A DNA stretch of 64,000 nt, from positions 132,259,053-132,323,052 of the forward strand of contig CM048552.1 in assembly GCA_026413225.1 (NCBI GenBank), written 5' to 3'. Numbering within the stretch: position 1 is the first letter of the stretch; every line of letters starts with the position of its first letter. The position numbers and the translations under genes were made by a program. Below are positions 35,988 through 45,925 of this stretch, piece by piece. The stretch is from Otis tarda (lineage: Eukaryota > Chordata > Aves > Otidiformes > Otididae). The notes below the pieces were generated by a model. It was not told the origin of the DNA, did not search any database, and was given only the letters and a program-made list of their open reading frames with translations.

Positions 35988-38296
35988 GTAAGGTTCTCGC
36001 TTTGAAATCTGATTAATTTCAGAAATATCTTTAAATACCTGATCCTGCAAATGTTTGTTTTTCTGAAACTTCCATTGAACATGATTTCCTGATAGCTACA
36101 TAACAAAATCATACTAAGAAAAACAGCTGCTAGCAAAAATGTAGTAGTGATTAGAATAGTATAAAAGGTTGTTTATTAAAAGATCCATAGTATGGTGCTA
36201 ATCTTGCTTCAGATGGTTAAACTTGGAAGTGAGAGTGCAAGTGTGATTTTTTTTTTTTTTTTTTTTTCCTTCCTTTCCCTTTTTAATTACAGTATATGTA
36301 AAAACAATGTTACGTCCATCCATGGGTTGGATCTTCAGATTGTTTGTTGGTAGTGTCAGTTCTGGAGCTTTTTTCCCAAGGATGTAAAGCCCAAGGGCAA
36401 GTCTGGGGACCTGGGAACACTGGAGCATGACTGGATCACTTAAGGCTAGAAAATCTATTATCTGCCTTCATCTCTCTTCTGCTAGGAACTTTGTCAGTGC
36501 TGCTAATCTCTTTCTTATCTCCCAGTTGTTTGCATGACCTCCTTGGCCTACGTAGGCCCCTAGCATATCTTATTATGGCAGCAGAAGGCTTGATTTAAGT
36601 TGCTGGAACCAAGTAGAAGAGATTTGCTGGATCAAGTGCTAGAGTAGTTTAAGCAGGGCATTGGGACATGGTTCAGTCCTACCCTGATGTCCTTGGTACT
36701 ACTTCTGCAATTAAGCCCCGATTCAGTGTTGAATACCATTCAAATAGGCTGATACACTTTTCTTAGGAATGCTTCAGAAGGTAGATAGGGATTGTTCTTG
36801 GAGTCTTTCAGTGAAGAACAGTTCATGACGTATTTCATGACTTAGGTGCTGGACAGTTCTCAGAAGAGTTAATTTCTCTCTGCTGACAAAGGTCTTTATC
36901 TGCAGTAGGTAAAGCTCTACTGGAGATATTTGCTCAGCTACATAGACATATTCATTTTCAGATACATGATATTTCATATGTTTAAGTCTTCCGTCACTCT
37001 TGTTCTGAAGTATTTTATTTGACTTAAGGAGTTTAAGTTAATCAGTATTTCTGTTTAGGATTTGGTACCTTAATATGTACTTTTTTATGCTTTGCTGGTG
37101 TTTCTTTATTCTCAGGTTTGACTAACTTGGTCAGGTTTTTTTCCCTTCCTCTCAGGAATTTATTACTGTACTTGGATCTAGATTGCTGTGCCTGCCTCTC
37201 TAGAGTGGCTAGTGTAAGTGTTATAAAAGGCAATATTCATGACTGCTATCACTTCTACTGGGAAGATCTGTGAAGTCCAGGCAGCCTGACTTTAAATAGC
37301 TTATTTCTTAGGACCCATCCTGAAATTCTTCCAAGAGTTGTCTCTTCAGTTTCACCCATGTTCTTTCCAAAACAACCTAGTTCCAAGCATGTAAAATGAT
37401 AAATAATCCAGATTTCGAGATAGTTGTATTAGCAGAACTAAACCTCTTGGATGGTCCCTGATATTTTGTCTGTTGTTGAGGAAAAGGGTGCGTGGGCATG
37501 ATAATTTCTGTGCAATGGTTGTCCAAGTGGATTTCAGGCTGTCAGATGTGAAGTTGCTCAAGCAGAATCATCTTAAGTTGTCAGACCACATACAATTAAA
37601 TTATATCAATAACCTTGCTTGGAAACAAGTCTATAACTAACATTTGTAGTGTGACTTACTAGGTGATCTCTTTAGTTTCGCAAAGCAGTGCTCATTGGAC
37701 ATGTAAGTGATTGCTAGAAGGAGGAGGTTACTTACCAGCAACTGGAAATCTTTGAGGTCTGGTTTATATGTCGATTAGTTTATCACCTGCCTCATAGTTT
37801 CAATATCTCTTTAGATTTTGAGGTGAGAAGAATTAGGGTATAGGAAGAATATGTTGTTCTGTGCCCATCCAGGTAGGAAAGGGGCCTAGGTATCTTAAGG
37901 ATACTCTTTCAGAGAAAAAAAAAATCTCTGGCTTTGAATGATTTTGTTTCACAAATGCCTGGAGTGTGACTGAGTATGTGGAGTGCCCAGCCTGAGAAAC
38001 TCCATTTACTGGCAAATAAAACTTTCTTCATCTTCTGAGCACTTCTTTAAATAGGTTTCTTCTTTGAATCATTCATTTTTTCCTAACCTGAACTAGTAAG
38101 GTTTTTCTTTATGTTGTTCTAACCCTTTACCTGGAATTTGCTGCATCAGGAAATATGGATTATGCTGTGAAGAACACATCTCTGTGTGTGTGTATCTATT
38201 TATGTATGCCAGTTATTTTTCTCAGAAATAATAATTCCCAGTAAAAAGGAATAAACATTTTTATTCTCTTTTTTTTTTTTTTTTATCCCCCCACAG
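35988..38296 (+). other. MAP3K15: MAP3K15 intron 2 (2,309 bp)
   Basis: Contains a 21-base T tract at 36247-36267 and the first copy of a 35-bp exact duplication (37805-37839). The segment around 37700-37790 reads like an old amniote interspersed repeat (GGTTACTTACCAGCAACTGG at 37726). That resemblance is from memory and unverified. No gene is seen. Confidence 0.7.
37805..37839 (+). repeat. 35-bp exact direct repeat, copy 1
   Basis: This 35-base segment (starting ATCTCTTTAGATTTTG, ending AGAATTAGGGT) is identical to 39371-39405 in the next intron, 1,566 bases downstream. The flanking bases do not match, so the shared piece is short and sharply bounded. It may mark two members of one interspersed repeat, or a templated insertion. 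Confidence 0.9.
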
Positions 38297-38320
38297 GATA
38301 TGGTATCTCAGAAAAACACA
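38297..38320 (+). CDS. MAP3K15: MAP3K15 exon 3: 24-nt microexon
   Basis: Twenty-four bases between TCCCCCCACAG| and |GTAAGTATT encode DMVSQKNT, residues 156-163, in phase 0 on both sides. The acceptor is very strong (a T16 tract then CCCCCC), and the donor is a near-perfect GTAAGT. This fits the known weakness of exon definition for very short exons. Skipping would remove exactly eight residues without a frameshift. The peptide corresponds to the ASK1 segment containing Cys200; here Ser159 takes that position. The identity of this block with MAP3K15 and the phase match on both sides make the exon secure despite its size. Confidence 0.93.
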
Positions 38321-39370
38321 GTAAGTATTAAATCCTCATTCATTTTAAGACACAAAATGAAGATACTACATTTGAAGCAACTTTAATAACAAAGCTGCCA
38401 ATCATATATTTGCTCTATATGATTGAAGGAAGTCTGTTTTACCTATTTACAATTCAAACTGGTGGAAATCTTGTTCATTTTCTTTCCAAAGTAAAGCTAG
38501 ATTTTAAAATTACTTTTCTTTAGAAGTTCCCTTTTAAGATTTAGAAAAGTGCCAGTAGGTATATGTTATATATGTGGGTTGATTGATCAAATGTAAACTC
38601 AGAAATTCAAAGTATCGTTCTCCCTCTACCACTTGCACCCACTTCTGCAGATGTGTATGTGTGCGTGATACCTTAATAGGGCTTACTCTTGTATCTCAAA
38701 CAGCTTTGGCTACTGTGTACACATCCTCTTCCTGACGAATTCATGGATTTTACTTAGGAATGCAAAAGCTTATTTCCTAAAGTAAAACTATTCTTACCCT
38801 TAATGCAAGTAAAACTGAACAAGTAAGTAAGCCTGAACTAAGATAAAAGTTAGTGGTTATTTTAGACTTATTGGAATATGCCACGATATCTTAGACAGTT
38901 ATATATTTTGTCATACTTCACATCATGTCAGTGCTTATTTTCATTAAACACTCCACACTGTTATGTTGAGGACTATTGAATTTGCAAAAATCTTAAACTT
39001 ACATTTGTTCCTTTCTGTTTCCCCTCATTTACCATATACTTTTATTCTCTTTTGAAGAAAATTGAGTAGGACTAAAATAATAAAATGTTCTTAGAGTTTG
39101 CTAATAATTTAAAAGAGAGCTAGAAGAACTGATGCATTAGTCACAGCAGTTTATTTTGAGCTACTGTTTATGCTTGGTCACAGCTCTGCATGTAGGCTAA
39201 AGATAGAGCAGGTTGAGCACTTGAGTAAATCCAGGTCATTTTCCTGTCTGTCCTGGTGATCTTTGAACTAGTTTCACATGTGGGGTGTGAACTGCATTTA
39301 CTAGTCTGTGGCTCTGTGAAGGGGGGGCTCAGAATGCAGCAGATTTGGTTGTGAATGCTACTATCCATCA

Positions 39371-39405
39371 ATCTCTTTAGATTTTGAGGTGAGAAGAATT
39401 AGGGT
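39371..39405 (+). repeat. 35-bp exact direct repeat, copy 2
   Basis: Identical over 35 bases to 37805-37839, in the same orientation, but located in intron 3 on the other side of the microexon. The flanks diverge immediately (CCATCA before and GGTGG after, versus TCAAT and ATAGG). Confidence 0.9.
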
Positions 39406-40049
39406 GGTGGATGATCAAAGTGGCACAAGCATGTGTTTTCCCCTCCAGAGCAACAGGGAGAATTGTGACTGAGCCATTTGGTGGTAATTCCAGAAACTGA
39501 GTAAAGGCAAAGAGGATAGCGGCAAGTTTTTTTCTTCTTAAAAAGTTCAGCCTAGCACAATCAGATTAGCAGTCTGCAATATTTTTCTTTTAGCAGATTC
39601 TTTTTCCCACAAAGGAGGATATTTACTTCATGTGGGAGAGAGGAAAAGATGGATCTGGTGACATGGTTTCTACAGCAGGGCCTGGTATTAGACCTGTGAA
39701 GACCATGTGGTTAGCAAAAGGGGCCGGGAGGCATCCTGAAACTAGGATCCTGATCCTTCCTTTAAAAAGGAGGCATTGCCTAATCCACTTACTTCAAGTG
39801 CATAAATTAAGAAAACAATTGTGAGTAAAATACAGTGAGGAAAAATTTAAATGACTTTAAATACAAAGTATGGGTTCTTGACCCTTTTGTGTTAGTTGAA
39901 GTTGTTCATATTTTCTTTTATTAGACAAACGTGCTCCCATATTGCATGGGATGTGGAGCCATCTTAAATATGCAGAGAAGATGAATGTCTGATGTGTCAT
40001 CTGGGGTGATTTTCTTTTGTGTATTACAAGTAAGCCTTGAAGAAAATGG

Positions 40050-40073
40050 ATGTTTTCCTTGTAAGGAAAACAT
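40050..40073. repeat. Perfect palindrome, 11-bp arms
   Basis: ATGTTTTCCTT and AAGGAAAACAT flank a two-base GT spacer. This could form a cruciform or hairpin in intron 3. No function can be inferred. Confidence 0.85.
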
Positions 40074-43000
40074 TATTCTAATTCAGCATCAAGGGGGAGG
40101 CAAGAGCAAGGAAACTGGACATACAGCTGAAAACAATGCATAGGAAAAAGGTCAGCAATTCATTTGAGTTTTGGCCTGAGTACAGCTGATGTAACAGTGG
40201 TGGTGTGAGTCTGAGATATTTAGTAGCTTGCTGTCTGAAAAAAAAAAGAGTGTAAGAGTAGAACTTACTTCCTCCCCTCCACCATCCAGGAATGAAGTTT
40301 TCAGGGATAAGATAAGATGGGAAATGTGATTCAGTTCTACTTGACTCCCCCAAACAAGCAATTAAAAGTCTGTGTTGATAATTTATTGTGTACTTGGATA
40401 CAAAAGGAAAGAATTATTGTCTATGGGAGTTCAGTTCCCAGGGAAAAATTGCCCTGGCATTAATTTCAAGGTCAAGATTCTGTGTCCCATCAGTTAGGTT
40501 TCCTTCTGTTGAGCTCCTCTGAGCTTTTAGGAAGACTTCTGCTAATTTTACTGAGGGTATATGCACAGCTTCCTAGTTTCTGTCAAAATTATCATAGATT
40601 AAATAGATTGCAAATATGCACTCTTGCAGAACAGTTTGTTTCCTGTGTCATTATGGAAAAATCAAGGTCGAGAGCAGAGTGGATGCTGCTGCACTGTAGG
40701 GAAAATAAATTTATCTGTGGAAAATGGGCTTGTGCTTTGGAGTTTCTTTAGATGTCAGATAAACATTGATTTACCAGACAAATGAAATGTCAAGGATTTT
40801 TCTAAAGCAAAAAATGCTTAAAAAAATATTTTTCCCCTAAACCAATATAATAGAAAACATCCATGGGAAAGTTGTTTTATTTTGATCCAACATTTTGTTG
40901 CTATCCTTGATTTTTATATATTTTTTTCCTTCGATAAGGAAATTTCCTCTCCCTCTATACAATTTTAAGGAATGGTACATAAAAGGAGTCCAAGATCGGG
41001 TGAAGGAAAAGAGTGCACAAGGAGGTTTTTAAAAACTGCTGGAGTCAGGAAGCAAAACGTTCAGGCTTTCTGGCAATGGTTCTAGCATTGGTTGCACATA
41101 GCTTTGATCCATTTCGTTTGTTTGAATGTGGCATTGAGAATACAAACTAGAACTTCCCACTATGGAACAAAATTATTATGGCAAGTAGAGAACATAAAGA
41201 GAAAAACTTAATAGTTAATTTTGCAGTTGATGGTATGCCTGAAGAAATTTGAATAACCCTGTTAATTGCTTTTGGGGAAGATATTTTAAAGGAAAGTAAG
41301 CTGGCTATTAAACCAAAAGGTTTATTGTAGTATACTTAGGCCTGTGGGCTTGCTGAAGTATTTTCAGAGATTTAAACGTTTGTGGTTTGGTTTCTTTTTC
41401 ATTAAATCCTGTAGCAGCTCTTAGAGTAAGCAGAGAATAATGTCCAGGCCACGGAGGAGTCATTAGCAAAAATTCTTCTTGATCTAAAGGGAATAGGATT
41501 GCAATTTATCCTTGCCACAAGGAATTTTTATGTAGAAAAATCACTTTTTATTGTAATTGGCAGAAAGTCTCTTCAGAGTTTCAGTAGCTATATAAATTAG
41601 ACTGTATCTACTGTTTCAAGGCAATGAACATTTAAGAAAACTAGAAAGATTTTGGCACTTGAACTCCTGTTCTCCAATTTAGTAGCCCCAATGGATTGAA
41701 ATGAGAGGGAAGACTCTAAGGTATGATTACACTGTATTAATTTAATAATCTGAAGTAGTAGTATAGCAGAGTAGCTTTCTATTTTTTTTATTTTCTGATT
41801 ATTTTTACAATATATAAACGTTTGCATGATACGATCATTTAATGATATATTTGTAAAAAAGCCTGGGGTAGTAGAAGTATTAAAAGAGTTTGCAAAAAGG
41901 TACAGAATGAAAGAGTGGGAACATCTTAAATACAGACAATCATTTTTCCTTTTGAGAGGAGAATAGTATAAAGGCAAAAAGTGACCCACTTTTTATGGGT
42001 TTCTAATGATGAAATATGTCACTGTTACTATTGATATAATGAAAACGAAGGCTTTTAAAATTTATTTATGAAAGTTAGTTTTTATGGAAATGTTACTGTA
42101 TCAAGGAATGTGTATTTATAGTGGTAGGATTGTAGTTAACTAATCAGGTAATGAATCTGATGGGCTTATGAAAGTAAGACTTGAAAGCATCTTATTGGTG
42201 ACACAAGGAGATGTATAGACAAATAAGTCATGTACACAGAGAAATCTTATTCTGTGTGGCAAAATACTGCAATATTTTCTTTGCCTTGTAAATATGGACT
42301 TGCTGTAAATATCTGTATTCATTTTCTGTTGTTTCTTTCTTTAATAATTTCTCTATTCATGTGTCATATCTGTCTTTTTGATTCTTATGCTGTTTTCTGG
42401 TGGTGTTTTCCTCTTTGTCATTTTATTTTAATTTGGAGTAGGTTGCCAACCACAAAGCTTTTCTTTGGGTTCAAGTACCTCCTGAATACCACAATGGTAA
42501 TCTGATAGGCAAAGTATGTATCACTTTAAATCTGCTTTCTGTTGAATAAATATGCCATCTTATTATTGTGTTTCTAGGCATTTTTATATAAGGATACTTT
42601 AAGAATAGTGCTTGGCAGGGTTTTTCCTTCAAAGTGGTTGTAATCTTGGTGTGCTTGTTCCTTGCAGGCTAGATTCTGAGCATATAGAATGTTTGACTTG
42701 TGATAATCTCTCTTCAGTCTTTCCATAAAAATACTGTATATATTCAACTTCAGAAGAGGAAGTATTTTTTTTTAATTTTCTAATAGTTACCTGTATTGTA
42801 AGATGGATAGGAGTGTGGTGTCTCAGAAAACTAGTGTGAAAACCTTAATTCTTAAGACAGCAGTGGATTAAACTCCCTGAACACTCAAAAGTTTGACTTC
42901 TTTGAGTGAATGCAGGTACTCATGCTTGAGAAAGTGGCAAAATTAAGGTAGGGTAAGCACTCCTAATACTCCTGATGCTTGAGTAAATGGCAAAATGAAC

Positions 43001-44350
43001 TGCATGGCTCAAGTGAAATAATTGTGTTATTAGCTCTGCAAGCATAATTCCCTCTCTAAAAATGCAGAGATTTCGCAAGTAAATAATGTTGAGTAAAAAA
43101 AAAGCCCTTTAATTGTAGCATAGCATGTCTGTCACAAAGTGACACCAGTTGCACCAGGATAACTGTAACAGTACAATTTAAAAAACTTTGGTTTTGAGGT
43201 TAAAAGTTTACTTTTAACAGTGTTAGCAAAATGTTTAGAGTAGTATTTCAAGACAGAAAGCACTATACATTTGACTTGTCTTGCATAGAGCCTAAAAATG
43301 GTCTATGTAGGCCTAATACTGTCAGCCCTTCAGCAAAGGCATGGCTCTGTGTTTAATTCCTTTAAACATTTTACCCTGAGGAACAGATCCCTCTCTTAAC
43401 TTACTTGTAGTTATTTCCTGGGGTTTTTTTAAATGTTGCTAAACTTCTATCTCTTTTGGTGGTAGATTTTAAGTGTTATTATTGAATACAAAACTTTCAT
43501 TGCTAGCATACTGGGCAAACATTTTTTGCTGCAAGATGAGCTATTGGGAGCTTTATTTTTCAGTCTGCTTGGTTTTTTGTATTTTCTAACTTAAAAAATT
43601 CTCAAAATAAGACAATAGAAATAACTTAACTACTAATCCTGAAATAAACCAATTCAGCATACAGTCTTTATAAGCTATGAAGTTATAACTTTATTACAGT
43701 TAAATAAGTTAGAATTTATAGATTATGTATGTTTGCAGCTAGAATTGCTGTACGTGTTACTTCGTACATACCTGTACCATTTATTCATTATCTTAAAAAG
43801 CAATAGTTGGTGTATGACAGGACAGTAATTTTCACGATGATTAGCTTTTCATGTTGGAGACCAGCATCCTGAGTAGACAATTTGAAGAAGCAAGGATGAT
43901 ATTTTCAGCCATCTCTAGCTCTTAATAGTGTAAGAAAAGTAGATGGACAGAACTTTTTTTTTATGTAATTAAAAAAAGACTCTCTTAGGCTACACACGCT
44001 GTATGAAGGGGCTTTATAATTTATTATGTGTACGTATTGGACAGAAGGAGCTAGAAAATTTGAGCTAGTTGCTTTTCAGACAAGATGATATGCTCAAATA
44101 CGTGCAGGGTTCCTGACTTCTGCACACAAAAATGTGTCTGTCATGGATAAAAATGTGTTTTTAATTGCATAGATTTCTCTGTCCCAAAAGAGGCAAGAAA
44201 TCTGTGTCAAATAGATGAGATATTGGCTGAGTAAGATTAATACAGTCTTTCAAGTGTGTAATTTAATTTTTTTCTGAAAATGGCTTTGCTTTTTCAATAG
44301 ATAATTGCAGGTCTCTTTGCGTCACAAGATACATCATACCTTCAAATTGG

Positions 44351-44378
44351 TTTTTTGTTTGTTTGTTTGTTTGTTTTT
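44351..44378. repeat. (GTTT)n microsatellite
   Basis: About five tandem GTTT units following a T tract, ending a few bases before TTACAG. It is likely polymorphic. The TTACAG that follows resembles an acceptor, but no MAP3K15 coding sequence follows it. Confidence 0.85.
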
Positions 44379-45731
44379 ATTACAGGAATTGCTAATTCAC
44401 TGTTACATGTTTAAGAATAGAATTTACACAGGAGCAACTTTTGCATTGCACCGAACTCGGTGTTTATTTGAATAAACTTGAGACTAAGTTGTTTTAACGT
44501 ACCGATGGGTTGGGTTGCAAGTTTTCTGACTTTTTTTTTTAGTAGGAAGTAAAGATAACATTGCAACCTATAATTATATTGTTACAACAGAGATACTGTA
44601 CTGTAGGGTTTATGAGGAAGGAATTGTTAATTCCTGTGAACAGTTTATTTCTCTTGTCTAGTTTATTAATGCATATAAAAATGTGCCATCTTCATATCCA
44701 TTCTTTCTATCATCTCAACATTCTCCCGTTGTTCAAGGTGACTTGAAATGGCTACAGCTGTAGGGCATGCTTGGATGATATGAGAAAATGAAATATATGA
44801 TTTTGCTGTACGTGTTTGATGCCTTGACATCCACAGGTTGGCGGTTGAAGGGTATTTAGTGGTAGTTGCTTGGTTAAATGTATCATACTGACCCATGCCT
44901 CAGTGCTTCTGTCTAGTTACTCTGAAATGCAAAGTTTACTTTTCTTTTAAACAGCAGAGAATTGTCATAGCTCAAAATAGGACACTGGTGTTTCTAGTAG
45001 CTGTGGAAAACTTCACAGCTGTCTGATTTTTGGGGTCTTGCTGAGGAGTTAAAGATTCTGAACTTACTGGTTTGGGGCTCTGAAGAGCATTTCCTATTTC
45101 CTCTCCCCTTTCAGCCCCTTGAACATGTTTACACTTTTTATGTGGCATATTAAGAATTTTTGGGTTTTATTTCTAGAATTCTGTGTTGAAAGTCTTACCT
45201 ATATCCCAAAACATTTCAGAGTTTGGTTGTTTGGTTTGGTGTTTGATGACAGCATGTAGCAGATGTTTTGTAGGCTCCTCTGGGTTAAACATCTCCATAA
45301 AGTCCTTTCAATGCCTGTGTTTCTGTATTTCTCTCTCTCGTTGTGGGGAGCTCTGCATCATGTACTTCCTAGCACAGAGTGAGCCTAGAGGATGCAAGTA
45401 CATCTCTGACCTCAAAAATCTGGGAGCAGAAGCTTAGCTTGTAACTGTCAGACCCTATTAGGGTCCATGCATCGCATTAAAAAATGGAAGTTTCATTCTA
45501 TTGTTGCTTAACAGATCTGGACCCTTATTGTCACCCTTATTAATATTTGTACCTTCCTCAGAAAATTACTTGAATTTAATGGTTGCAAATCTTGTATTAA
45601 ATAGTGCACTAAAGCTTCATAGTGCACCAGCCCTAATCTAGCTGTTTTTTCTGACAGTAAAAGATTCTATGTACACACAAGCATATTTCCACTTTCATTT
45701 GTTTTCTAAACTGTGCCTGTTTTTCTTTTAG

Positions 45732-45925
45732 GCTTCCAGTGGCAATTATTATTTTATTCCATACATCGTCACACCTTGTGCTGACTACTTTTGCTGTGAA
45801 AGTGATGCCCAGAGAAGAGCTTCTGAGTATATGCAACCCAACTGGGACAATATCCTGGGGCCACTTTGTGTCCCACTGGTGGACAAGTTTATCAGCCTTC
45901 TCAAGGATGTTCATGTTACATCCTG
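45732..45925 (+). CDS. MAP3K15: MAP3K15 exon 4: thioredoxin-binding region, cysteines
   Basis: Acceptor CTTTTAG|GCTTCC and donor ACATCCTG|GTAATT bound 194 bases, residues 164-227 plus two bases of Cys228. The peptide begins ASSGNYYFIPYIVTPCADYF and contains CCESDAQRRASEYM and NILGPLCVPLVDKF. Cys209 in GPLC aligns with ASK1 Cys250, the residue needed for thioredoxin binding, and Cys184/Cys185 align with ASK1 Cys225/Cys226. Cys179 is extra relative to ASK1, while ASK1 Cys206 is replaced by Ser165. Redox control of ASK3 through thioredoxin is therefore plausible but with a different cysteine set. The overlapping + frame at 45739-45975 is out of frame and spurious. Confidence 0.97.

Larger units (their letters stand above)
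38321..45731 (+). other. MAP3K15: MAP3K15 intron 3 (7,411 bp)
   Basis: Contains the second 35-bp duplicate (39371-39405), a perfect 11-bp-stem palindrome at 40050-40073, a degenerate direct repeat around 42921-42995 (ATGCTTGAG...TGGCAAAAT twice) and a (GTTT)n microsatellite at 44351-44378. Antisense open frames up to 130 codons (41597-41989) are AT-rich and of random-looking composition. No gene is seen. Confidence 0.75.

Noticed and set aside
41597-41989. 130-codon minus-strand frame in intron 3
   Set aside because: AT-rich codons giving Ile/Leu/Ser/Asn-rich sequence with no family resemblance; consistent with chance.
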